5,662 bases of DNA. Source: Thermoplasmata archaeon. Lineage in GTDB: Archaea > Thermoplasmatota > Thermoplasmata > Lutacidiplasmatales > UBA184. Positions 1 through 5,169 of the stretch are shown here, one piece after another. The stretch spans positions 1 to 5,662 of the forward strand of contig JAJZGO010000101.1 in the NCBI GenBank assembly GCA_021798415.1, in the 5' to 3' direction. Within the stretch, counting starts at the first letter, position 1. Each line of letters begins with the position of its first letter. The position numbers were made by a program, and so were the translations under genes. Under the pieces are notes generated by a model. It did no database searches, was not told the DNA's origin, and was given only the letters and a program-made list of their open reading frames with translations.

Positions 1-876
1 GCCCGGGGTCGGCAGAACGACGATCGACCCGCCTGCTCCGGCCCCGGTGAGCTTCGCGGACTCGCTCGCGGGAGCGGCCGCCTCGATCAGCGCTTCGAGC
101 CGCGGGTGCGAGACCCCCACTTCCCTCAGGAGCTCTTGGTTGCGCCGGATCAGCTCGGCGACCGAGCGACGGTCCCCGGCCCCGACGGCCCGGATCCCGT
201 CCCGTGCGACCCGCGCGAACTCCTCTAGGAGGGTCGGGCCGTCCGGAGCCGAGAGCCGACGGCCCACCGCCCGAACAGCGTCCGCGGTCGACCGGGGGAT
301 CCCGCTGTGGGCGACGACCCACACCCAACCCGGGTCGGGCACGCGGCGCACCTGCCACTCGCGGTCTCCGCCCGGCACCGTCCAGAGCGGGTCGCCGTCG
401 CCGCCGTTGATCGCGAGGTAGCCGCCCCCGACCACGGCCGTCGTGTCGCCGGGGCTCCCAACGCCCTGGGCGCCCCGCTCGATCTCGAAACTCGTCCGGG
501 CGAGCGTCGCCCGGTCGACTCCCCCGCGGGCGGCGCCGAACGCCGCCGCGAGGGCCGCGGCGAATGCGGCCGACGACCCGAGGCCGGCGGCCCGGGGGAT
601 GCGCGACACCGCGCGGACGTCGACGGGCGTGCCCGGATCCCACGCCCGGGCGAGCGCACTCGCGAAGTAGGGGTTCCGACGCGTCGCCTCGGCGTCCCCG
701 TTGAGCCGGGTCACCTCCGCGGGACGGACGAAGACCTGGGTGTAGAGGTCGATGGCGAAGACGAGTTCGGGAGCGCCGTGGACGATCGCGTGCTCGCCGA
801 AGACGATGCACTTCCCGGGCGACCGGGCCGAAACCGGGAGCTCGCGGGAGGGGATCGGAAGGAGCGGCTCGCTCAC
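1..876 (-). CDS. mvk: Mevalonate kinase (GHMP kinase family), 3' end cut off by the window edge
   Basis: Phosphorylates mevalonate with ATP in the cytoplasm, an early step towards isopentenyl diphosphate and archaeal ether lipids. I translated 292 codons from a GTG at 876-874; the frame is still open at base 1. Motif 1 is PGKCIVFGEHAIVHG (residues 20-34), with the Lys22 and Glu28 expected of the family. The GHMP ATP loop GLGSSAAFAAAL spans residues 98-109, with Ser102 as the likely Mg/phosphate ligand. Glu133 and the probable catalytic base Asp144 sit in a segment reading VGSPGDTT, close to the SPTDT pattern of archaeal mevalonate kinases. Motif 3, KLTGAGAGGS, lies at 275-284. Archaeal enzymes run slightly above 300 residues, so only a few tens are missing. 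The GTG overlaps the aTrm56 stop in GTGA, which suggests translational coupling, and a G-rich stretch a few bases upstream may act as ribosome binding site. Another GHMP kinase is possible, but the motif set favours mevalonate kinase. Confidence 0.88.
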   Translation of the reverse strand, partial: MSEPLLPIPSRELPVSARSPGKCIVFGEHAIVHGAPELVFAIDLYTQVFVRPAEVTRLNGDAEATRRNPYFASALARAWDPGTPVDVRAVSRIPRAAGLGSSAAFAAALAAAFGAARGGVDRATLARTSFEIERGAQGVGSPGDTTAVVGGGYLAINGGDGDPLWTVPGGDREWQVRRVPDPGWVWVVAHSGIPRSTADAVRAVGRRLSAPDGPTLLEEFARVARDGIRAVGAGDRRSVAELIRRNQELLREVGVSHPRLEALIEAAAPASESAKLTGAGAGGSIVVLPTPG

Positions 877-1445
877 GGAGCCCCCGGCCGCCCGACGACC
901 TTCTTGCCCCTCGCGCGCGGAACGACTGCGCGTTGGGCGTTCGGCCACGGGCCCGGCCCTGGGACGCCGAGCAATCGCTCGAGCGCCACCGCGAGCGCCG
1001 CGACCTCGCTGTGCGGCTGGTGGCCGACGGCCACGTTGTACGTCGCGAGCCGGTAGAGGTCGGGAGGAACCTTCGCCCCGCCGACCACGAAGAGCACGCG
1101 GGGGGCCCGCACGATCTTCGGCAGCACGCGGGAGAGCGGGAGCCCGTACATCGTCAGGTGGACGACCGGTCCGTCGAAGGAGCGGACGACCTTCTTCCAC
1201 TCTTCGGCCGGCACGATCTCGAACGCTCCGCCCCAGCCGCGCACGACGCCATCGACCCGACCCGCAAGGTCGCGGTCCGGGGGATGGAGGAACATCCGCC
1301 GGGCCCCGAACGCGCGCGCGGCGAGGGCGAGATGCGTGGTGAGACGGGGGTCCCGACCCGCCCGATGCCCGACGCGAAGGACCGAGACCTCGGGGGCTCG
1401 CCTAGGCCGCGCCGTCGCCTTGGAACCGCTCGATCCGGTGGCCAC
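873..1445 (-). CDS. trm56: tRNA (cytidine(56)-2'-O)-methyltransferase aTrm56
   Basis: An archaea-specific SPOUT-fold enzyme that uses S-adenosylmethionine to 2'-O-methylate C56 in the tRNA T-loop, stabilising the D-loop/T-loop contact. Family signatures are clear: VLRVGHRAGRDPRLTTH (residues 22-38), RGWGGAFE (69-76), VVHLTMYG (94-101), VVGGAKVPPDLY (120-131) and the SAM-binding knot YNVAVGHQPHSEVAALAV (136-153). The C-terminal PRARGKKVV also fits. At 190 residues the length is normal apart from about 18 extra N-terminal residues. The only usable start I see is the GTG at 1445, which puts 44 nt inside the preceding winged-helix gene in another frame. A GGAG lies 4 nt before that GTG. No ATG, GTG or TTG lies between it and the conserved core. 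In the knot motif, Ala124 stands where I recall the family usually having Glu (GAEKVP). The stop overlaps the mevalonate kinase start. Confidence 0.93.
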   Translation of the reverse strand: MATGSSGSKATARPRRAPEVSVLRVGHRAGRDPRLTTHLALAARAFGARRMFLHPPDRDLAGRVDGVVRGWGGAFEIVPAEEWKKVVRSFDGPVVHLTMYGLPLSRVLPKIVRAPRVLFVVGGAKVPPDLYRLATYNVAVGHQPHSEVAALAVALERLLGVPGPGPWPNAQRAVVPRARGKKVVGRPGAP

Positions 1446-1926
1446 GGTACTCCAGCTTCTCCGAGCGCTTGACGATCCCTTTGAGGCGCGTCGGCGACAT
1501 CTCGAGGTCCTCCGCCACGTCGGAGAAGAACCGGCCGTCCTCGCCGACCGCCTTGAAGACCCGTTCCTCGAGCCGCGCGTACTCCTTCGGCGGCATCATC
1601 GCGATCGCGAGGACCTCGGAGATCTCGGCGAGCGGAGAGGTCGTGGCGATGTTGATCGTCGAGTAGTAGAAGTGGTAGCTCTTGTCGGGCTGGCGGCGTC
1701 CTTCCCGCGCGACCCACCGGGTGTCGATCAGGCGGAGCTTCTCGAAGAACGCGAGCGCCTTCTCGCCCTCCTCGCCGAACTCCTGCACGACGTCGTCGAG
1801 CGTCAGCCAGCTCTCGCCGAGCCGCTGGACGAGCTTGAGCTTCACCGACGAGTCCACCGCGCGCAGGATCGGCACGAGGTCACTCACGTCGTTCACGACC
1901 TTGATGCGGTGGATTCCGGCGACCAT
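1402..1926 (-). CDS. Winged-helix (ArsR-like) DNA-binding protein of unknown role
   Basis: I do not recognise a named family. The 174-residue protein looks like two helix-turn-helix units around a linker. The N-terminal unit (about residues 15-90) resembles an ArsR/MarR winged helix: a helix with VKLKLVQRLGES, then LTLDDVVQEFG, then the probable recognition helix EKALAFFEKLRLIDTRW, then a basic wing ending in YHFYYSTINI. The C-terminal unit (about 115-168) reads FFSDVAEDLEMSPTRLKGIVKRSEKLEYRG when taken in pieces and looks like a second HTH. No Cys cluster, signal peptide or membrane segment is visible, so metal sensing by Cys is unlikely. It starts at ATG 1926, 9 nt after the Nop10 stop, behind an AGGAAGG Shine-Dalgarno. 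Its 3' end overlaps the start of aTrm56. Position inside a translation operon suggests a transcription or RNA-related role, but this is inference. It could be an ArsR-type regulator or a general chromatin/transcription factor. Confidence 0.8.
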   Translation of the reverse strand: MVAGIHRIKVVNDVSDLVPILRAVDSSVKLKLVQRLGESWLTLDDVVQEFGEEGEKALAFFEKLRLIDTRWVAREGRRQPDKSYHFYYSTINIATTSPLAEISEVLAIAMMPPKEYARLEERVFKAVGEDGRFFSDVAEDLEMSPTRLKGIVKRSEKLEYRGHRIERFQGDGAA

Positions 1927-1935
1927 CGTCCTTCC

Positions 1936-2118
1936 TCAGCGCGGGTCCCGGGTCGGGATCCCGTTCGCCGTGAGCATTCGACGGTACTTCCCGTAGCGGT
2001 CCCCCGGGTCGAATCGGGCCGGGTGGGGCGTCCGCGTCGAACCCCGGCACTGGGGGCACGTCGTACGGAAGGTGTAGCGGTCGCACGCTCGGCACACGCG
2101 CAGGATCGATTCGGTCAT
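1936..2118 (-). CDS. nop10: Nop10, H/ACA ribonucleoprotein subunit
   Basis: Small zinc-binding protein of the box H/ACA RNP. It bridges Cbf5 and L7Ae so that guide RNAs can direct pseudouridylation of rRNA. The 60-residue product has the family layout: an N-terminal zinc ribbon with Cys9-x2-Cys12 and Cys21-x2-Cys24, then a basic tail containing PHPARFDPGDRYGKYRR (residues 31-47), the conserved Cbf5-contacting region. Length matches archaeal Nop10 (about 55-60). The ATG at 2118 overlaps the aIF2-alpha stop as ATGA. The frame is open far upstream, but the extension is antisense-like low-complexity sequence inside aIF2-alpha and the zinc ribbon begins right after this ATG, so I fix the start here. 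The aIF2-alpha/Nop10 pairing is a widely conserved archaeal arrangement. Confidence 0.95.
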   Translation of the reverse strand: MTESILRVCRACDRYTFRTTCPQCRGSTRTPHPARFDPGDRYGKYRRMLTANGIPTRDPR

Positions 2119-2891
2119 GCCCGTGCGAACGTCCCCTCCCCGCCCGCCGCCTTGATCGACCGCAGCGCGGCGTCCGTCGCCTTCTTGAGCGTCTCCTCGG
2201 CGAGCTTGTACTGGGAGGATTCCACCCGGATGCGGTAGCGCGGGGCGCCGACGTACTGGACGTCGACCGCGTCGGGGTCGACGGCCTCCGCCGCGAGGAG
2301 CGCCGCGCGGACCCGGTCGACCCCGTCCGGGGAGGGGGCCGTCACCTCGAGGGTGCCGAGGATCGTGACGTGCGGCGGAACGATGTTCTCCTGAGCGACC
2401 TTGAGGAACGCCGCCGCCCACGGGACCTTCTCGTTCTCCTTCTGGAACCGAGTCGGATCCGCGGAAGCGACCTCGAACGCCTGGAAGATCGAGCCGTACC
2501 GGTCGACGAGCCCGGCGCCGAAGAGGTCGATCGCCTCGTCGGGGCTCAGCTTGAGCGCCGTTCCGACCTGCTGGACGAGCCGCATCGCTCGCTGCTCGTT
2601 CTTCCACGCCTGGACCTTCTCGCGGCGCTGGTGGTCGTTGATCCGCTTGAGCGAGAGATCGATCTGGTTCTTCGAGGGGTCGACCCGCAGGACCCGCGCG
2701 ACGATCTTCTGGCCCTCGCGGATGTGGTCCCGGATGTACTTGACCCAGCCGGTCGCAACCTCCGAGAGGTGGATGAACGCCTCGCGCTTCGCGTACTCGT
2801 CGAGGGTGACGAACGCCCCGAAGTTCCGGATGCTCGTCACCGTGCCGATGACGAGCTCGCCCTCTTCGGGCAGTTCCGCGCGGAGCGGCAT
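2115..2891 (-). CDS. eif2a: Translation initiation factor aIF2 subunit alpha
   Basis: Alpha subunit of the heterotrimeric aIF2, which carries methionylated initiator tRNA to the small ribosomal subunit. The 258-residue product shows all three domains. An S1/OB RNA-binding domain (about residues 10-83) contains GELVIGTVTSIRNFGAFVTL, the FIHLSEVATGWVKYIRDHI segment, and RVLRVDPSKNQIDLSLKRIN at its end. A helical domain follows (about 84-170). The C-terminal alpha/beta domain (about 171-250), which contacts the gamma subunit, contains VTILGTLEVTAPSPDGV. Length is typical of archaeal aIF2-alpha. The start is ATG 2891, 19 nt after the S27e stop, with only G-rich sequence as a weak ribosome binding site. 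The stop overlaps the Nop10 start (ATGA), as expected for coupled translation. Confidence 0.97.
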   Translation of the reverse strand: MPLRAELPEEGELVIGTVTSIRNFGAFVTLDEYAKREAFIHLSEVATGWVKYIRDHIREGQKIVARVLRVDPSKNQIDLSLKRINDHQRREKVQAWKNEQRAMRLVQQVGTALKLSPDEAIDLFGAGLVDRYGSIFQAFEVASADPTRFQKENEKVPWAAAFLKVAQENIVPPHVTILGTLEVTAPSPDGVDRVRAALLAAEAVDPDAVDVQYVGAPRYRIRVESSQYKLAEETLKKATDAALRSIKAAGGEGTFARA

Positions 2892-2910
2892 GCGACCCGT
2901 AAGCCCCCGC

Positions 2911-3087
2911 TCACGCCGTCACGGCGCGAACGAGCTCGCCGCGGAGCTTGGCCTGGCCCCCGGTCGGCGTGGCGAGCGTCGCACCGCAGACGGTGCAGTT
3001 GACGACGGTGGCGGGTCGGCTGAAGATCGTCTGTTCGGTGGAACAGTCCGGGCACTTCACGACCCAGAACGGGGACGGTCCGCGCAT
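2911..3087 (-). CDS. rps27e: Ribosomal protein eS27 (S27e)
   Basis: Zinc-ribbon protein of the archaeal/eukaryotic small ribosomal subunit. The 58-residue product carries the four zinc ligands as Cys12-x2-Cys15 and Cys31-x2-Cys34, within FWVVKCPDCSTEQTIFSR (residues 7-24) and VVNCTVCGATLATPTGG (28-44). These are the expected S27e patterns, including the conserved hydrophobic turn between the ribbons and the trailing TGG. Size is normal for the archaeal protein. I place the start at ATG 3087. A GGGGGGAG Shine-Dalgarno sits 3 nt before it, within the 11-nt gap after the L44e stop. Upstream in-frame codons run antisense-like through L44e and are ignored. It lies between L44e and aIF2-alpha, a conserved archaeal gene order. 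Confidence 0.95.
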   Translation of the reverse strand: MRGPSPFWVVKCPDCSTEQTIFSRPATVVNCTVCGATLATPTGGQAKLRGELVRAVTA

Positions 3088-3098
3088 GGGCTCCCCCC

Positions 3099-3383
3099 TC
3101 AGTGGTGCTCCACGAGCTCGAGCTGGCTCGCCCGCCAGCTCTTCGGCTGGACGGTGTACTGGCACTTCTTGCAACGATACTTCAAGTGGACCCGGCGGAC
3201 GGCCTTCGCGCGCCCTTCGGGCTTCGGCCGCGGGAACCCTCCGTAGCCTCGCGTGGCGCGGCGGAACCGTCGCTGGCCCCACTTGAGCTCGGAGGCGGGG
3301 CGCTTGCGAACCTTCTCCACGTCGTGCTGCGTGTGGACGCGGCACTTCGGGCAGTAGGTCGAGACGACCTTCGGATAATGCAT
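3099..3383 (-). CDS. rpl44e: Ribosomal protein eL42 (L44e)
   Basis: Large-subunit ribosomal protein near the E site, where it contacts the CCA end of the exiting tRNA. The 94-residue product begins MHYPKVVSTYCPKC and has zinc ligands Cys11, Cys14, Cys71 and Cys74. The family hallmark TRGYGGFPRPKPEG is at residues 44-57, the loop that reaches the tRNA in known ribosome structures. The C-terminal HLKYRCKKCQYTVQ also fits. Length matches archaeal L44e. It is the first gene of the leftward operon. ATG 3383 has no convincing Shine-Dalgarno, but a TATA-like element lies about 27 nt upstream, which suggests a leaderless message. The S27e start follows 11 nt after its stop. Confidence 0.97.
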   Translation of the reverse strand: MHYPKVVSTYCPKCRVHTQHDVEKVRKRPASELKWGQRRFRRATRGYGGFPRPKPEGRAKAVRRVHLKYRCKKCQYTVQPKSWRASQLELVEHH

Positions 3384-3404
3384 CGGCGGCCGCCGAGACT
3401 CACG

Positions 3405-3423
3405 CCCTATTTAGGGTTAGGGG
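3405..3423. repeat. Inverted repeat over the L44e promoter plus two TTAGGG hexamers
   Basis: CCCTA (3405-3409) and TAGGG (3412-3416) form an inverted repeat with a 2-nt centre. From 3411 the plus strand reads TTAGGG twice in tandem, followed by one more G. The elements overlap the proposed TATA box, so a protein bound here would compete with TBP. The telomere-like look is probably coincidental in a circular archaeal chromosome. Confidence 0.5.
3407..3414 (-). promoter_or_regulatory. TATA-box (box A) candidate for the L44e operon
   Basis: Read on the minus strand this is CTAAATAG, close to the archaeal TTTAWATA box. It is the only AT-rich stretch near the operon start in an otherwise very GC-rich gap. 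Its centre is about 27 nt before the L44e ATG. The usual archaeal spacing of 25-27 nt would put transcription start almost on the ATG, giving a leaderless first cistron. That agrees with the lack of a Shine-Dalgarno there. It is embedded in the 12-nt inverted repeat CCCTATTTAGGG (3405-3416). Confidence 0.65.
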
Positions 3424-3491
3424 CGCGTCTCGGCGGGGGTTCCACCGGGGCTCCGGAGACGGGAGGTTCCGGTCCGCCCGGGCCCGACGTC

Positions 3492-3546
3492 CGGGGCTGG
3501 GCTCCGCTCGTCGTTCGAGCGCTCGGCGACGAGGCTCCGGGCCCCG
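3492..3546. other. GC-rich potential stem-loop with a 10-nt palindrome in the divergent control region
   Basis: CGGGGC (3492-3497) can pair with GCCCCG (3541-3546), and CTCGTCG (3507-3513) with CGACGAG (3527-3533). Between them is the perfect palindrome CGAGCGCTCG (3516-3525), which can also form a competing hairpin with the left arm. The element lies between the two promoters, upstream of both proposed start sites, so it is more likely a DNA-level element or spacer than part of either mRNA. In such GC-rich DNA some pairing is expected by chance. Confidence 0.35.
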
Positions 3547-3570
3547 TCCCGGTAGACGGCAAAGCCAAGA

Positions 3571-3578
3571 CTTATGTA
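3571..3578 (+). promoter_or_regulatory. TATA-box (box A) candidate for the rpl1-rpl10-rpl12 operon
   Basis: CTTATGTA is preceded by the A-rich CAAAGCCAAGA, which could serve as the TFB recognition element. It is the only AT-rich island on the rpl1 side of the gap. Standard spacing places transcription start near 3600 and leaves a leader of roughly 25 nt before the ATG at 3627. Confidence 0.6.
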
Positions 3579-3600
3579 GGGAAGCCTTTTCGCCGCCGCC

Positions 3601-3618
3601 GCCCTACTGTCGATAGGC
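3601..3618 (+). promoter_or_regulatory. Short hairpin in the predicted rpl1 leader, possible L1 autoregulatory site
   Basis: CCTA (3603-3606) pairs with TAGG (3614-3617) across a 7-nt loop. G3601-C3618 adds a further pair beyond a bulged C. It fills most of the predicted 25-nt leader, ending 8 nt before the rpl1 ATG. In several archaea L1 represses its own operon by binding an mRNA structure that mimics its 23S rRNA site. I cannot match this hairpin to that motif with confidence, so the role is inference. Confidence 0.3.
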
Positions 3619-3626
3619 GAACCTAC

Positions 3627-4265
3627 ATGCCGGACCGATCCTCCCTCGAAGTGGTCGTCGAGCTCCTCGGGAAAGCTCCCGAGCGCAAGTTCGGCGAGAG
3701 CGTCGAGGTCTCCGTGAACCTGAAGGACCTCGACCTGACCGTCCCGAAGAACCGCCTCGAGGACGAGATCCCGCTCCCGAACGGCCGCGGCCGGAGCGTG
3801 AAGGTCGCCGTCTTCGGCTCCCCCGAGCTCTGCCAGAAGATCCGCGGCGTCGCCGACGTCGTCGTCCCCGCCAACGAGCTCGACGACCTCGCGAAGGACG
3901 CGAAGGCCGCCAAGCGGATGGTCTCTGAGGTCGATTTCTTCCTGGCCGAGGCGCCGCTGATGCCCGCGATCGGTAAGCGGCTCGGGGTCGTCCTCGGACC
4001 GCGCGGCAAGATGCCGCGACCGGTGCCGCCGGGCAGCGACCCCACGAACCTCGTCAACGCGCTCAAGCGGTCGATCCGCGTCCGTTCGAAGGGGAACCGC
4101 ACGTTCCACGCACCCGTCGGCACTCGGAGCATGAAGCCCGAGGAGCTCGCCCAGAACCTCGACGCGGTGCTCAACCGGATCGTCGGGAAGCTCGAGCGGG
4201 GCCGCACGAACATCGAGTCGGTCTACGTCAAGACCACGATGGGGCCGTCGGTCCGGCTCTGGTGA
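3627..4265 (+). CDS. rpl1: Ribosomal protein uL1
   Basis: Large-subunit protein forming the mobile L1 stalk, which helps release deacylated tRNA from the E site. In several archaea it also represses its own operon by binding mRNA. The 212-residue product has the archaeal L1 pattern: VSVNLKDLDLTVPKNR near residues 28-43 (rRNA-binding strand region), the inserted second domain around 60-155 with VDFFLAEAPLMPAIGKRLG (102-120), the signature GPRGKMPRPVPPGSDP (124-139), and the terminal YVKTTMGPSVRL. Length is standard. The frame is open far upstream, but the extension has no L1 similarity and runs antisense through L44e; ATG 3627 gives the canonical N-terminus. No strong Shine-Dalgarno precedes it. 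It is first in the stalk operon; L11, often upstream in other archaea, is not adjacent here. Confidence 0.97.
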   Translation: MPDRSSLEVVVELLGKAPERKFGESVEVSVNLKDLDLTVPKNRLEDEIPLPNGRGRSVKVAVFGSPELCQKIRGVADVVVPANELDDLAKDAKAAKRMVSEVDFFLAEAPLMPAIGKRLGVVLGPRGKMPRPVPPGSDPTNLVNALKRSIRVRSKGNRTFHAPVGTRSMKPEELAQNLDAVLNRIVGKLERGRTNIESVYVKTTMGPSVRLW

Positions 4266-4267
4266 GC

Positions 4268-4274
4268 GGAGGAG
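4268..4274 (+). promoter_or_regulatory. Ribosome binding site that fixes the uL10 start
   Basis: GGAGGAG ends 5 nt before ATG 4280 and is a near-ideal archaeal Shine-Dalgarno. It favours that ATG over the in-frame GTG at 4262, which overlaps the rpl1 stop and would place this motif inside the coding region. Confidence 0.75.
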
Positions 4275-4279
4275 CGACG

Positions 4280-5140
4280 ATGCCCGGCCGCGATTCCGTC
4301 CGTCCCGAGAAGCTCGCCGCGGTCGCCGCGCTCGAGGAGCGCGTCCTCGCCCGGTCGGTCACCGCCGTCGTCGGCGTGCGGGGGATCCCGGCGCCCGCGC
4401 TCCAAGGGATGCGCCGCGAACTGCGCCAGCGCGACCACCCGATCCTGGTCGCCACGAACAGCGCGATCCGCCACGCCCTCGAGCGGGCGGCCGCGAAGCG
4501 CCCGGCCCTGCGCCCGCTCCTCGACCAGGTCACCGACCAGACCGCGATCCTTTCGAGCGAGGGGAATCCGTTCGCGCTCTACCAGGAGTTCCTGCGCACC
4601 CGCTCGCCGACCCCGGCCCGCGGCGGCGAGGTCGCCCCCCGGGACATCTTCGTACCGGCGGGAACGACCAGCTTCAAGCCCGGCCCGATCGTCGGAGAGC
4701 TCCAGCACGCCGGGTTCCCCGCGGCGATCGAGAAGGGGAAGGTCGTCCTGAAGAAAGACGTCGTGATCGTGAAGGCCGGCGGGACGATCTCGCGCGAGGT
4801 CGCGACGATGCTCACCCGCCTCGAGATCTTCCCGCTCGAGGTCGGCCTGTCGCTCCGCGCGGCGGTCGACGGAGAGACATTCTACCCGCCGGAGGTCCTG
4901 GCGGTCGACCTCGATGCGCGTCGGGCCGACCTCGTCCGGGCCGCCCGGTCCGCCCTCGGCCTCGCGGTCGAGGTGGGCTATCTCACGCCCGAGACCCTGC
5001 CGCTCCTGCTCGCGAAGGCCCACCGGCGCGCCCTCGGGCTCGCCCTCGCGGCCGGTTACCCGACTCCCGAGACGATCGGCCCGCTCTTCGCGAAGGCGAT
5101 GCGCGAGGCCGCGGCGCTCGGCCAGCTGACAGGCAACTGA
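4280..5140 (+). CDS. rpl10: Ribosomal protein uL10 (acidic stalk protein P0) lacking the usual acidic tail
   Basis: Anchors the ribosomal stalk to 23S rRNA and holds L12 dimers, which recruit translational GTPases. The 286-residue product has the rRNA-binding domain (about residues 1-105, with ATNSAIRHALE at 58-68), the archaeal/eukaryotic insertion domain (about 106-185, with IFVPAGTTSFKPGPIVGEL and VIVKAGGTIS), and the helical L12-binding spine (about 212-286). The spine shows a period of 26 residues: GYLTPET at 233 and GYPTPET at 259. AKA-type helix starts at 245 and 271 leave room for three L12-dimer sites. The protein stops right after the third helix. The Ala/Glu/Lys hinge and terminal GLGALFG-like motif usual in archaeal P0 are absent, making it shorter than the common 300-340 residues. 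The gap to rpl12 is 29 nt and holds no displaced tail in any frame. ATG 4280 was chosen for its Shine-Dalgarno; GTG 4262 is the alternative. Confidence 0.95.
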   Translation: MPGRDSVRPEKLAAVAALEERVLARSVTAVVGVRGIPAPALQGMRRELRQRDHPILVATNSAIRHALERAAAKRPALRPLLDQVTDQTAILSSEGNPFALYQEFLRTRSPTPARGGEVAPRDIFVPAGTTSFKPGPIVGELQHAGFPAAIEKGKVVLKKDVVIVKAGGTISREVATMLTRLEIFPLEVGLSLRAAVDGETFYPPEVLAVDLDARRADLVRAARSALGLAVEVGYLTPETLPLLLAKAHRRALGLALAAGYPTPETIGPLFAKAMREAAALGQLTGN

Positions 5141-5157
5141 GGGTCCCCACAGTCCAC

Positions 5158-5164
5158 GGAGTGA
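5158..5164 (+). promoter_or_regulatory. Ribosome binding site for rpl12
   Basis: GGAGTGA ends 5 nt before ATG 5170. It favours that ATG over the in-frame GTG at 5161, which falls inside the motif. The resulting N-terminus, MEYVYGALLL, is the canonical archaeal L12 start. Confidence 0.7.
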
Positions 5165-5169
5165 GAACG

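Noticed and set aside
1336..2238. Plus-strand open frame of 300 codons opposite the winged-helix and Nop10 genes
   Set aside because: It spans several confidently identified minus-strand genes and has no recognisable domain; it is an antisense shadow in GC-rich DNA.
2401..3246. Plus-strand open frame of 281 codons opposite aIF2-alpha, S27e and L44e
   Set aside because: It covers three well-supported genes on the other strand and its translation is Arg/Ser-rich without family features.
3411..3422. Telomeric repeat
   Set aside because: Only two TTAGGG units occur, inside a chromosomal promoter region; archaeal chromosomes are normally circular.
3420..3600. tRNA or box C/D RNA in the divergent gap
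   Set aside because: I saw no T-loop/anticodon arm arrangement and no paired C and D boxes; the pairing seen is ordinary for GC-rich DNA.
3102..3626. In-frame upstream extension of rpl1, which would lengthen L1 by 175 residues
   Set aside because: The extension runs antisense through L44e and the promoter gap and shows no L1 similarity. The canonical L1 N-terminus begins at ATG 3627, just after a plausible promoter.
4223..5023. Long minus-strand open frame (266 codons) opposite rpl10
   Set aside because: Its product is Arg/Gly/Asp-rich low complexity and mirrors the GC-rich codon pattern of rpl10 on the other strand.
5100..5169. Frameshift that would have separated P0 from an acidic tail
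   Set aside because: I looked in the three plus frames after 5100 and found no Glu/Lys-rich or GLGALFG-like coding before rpl12.
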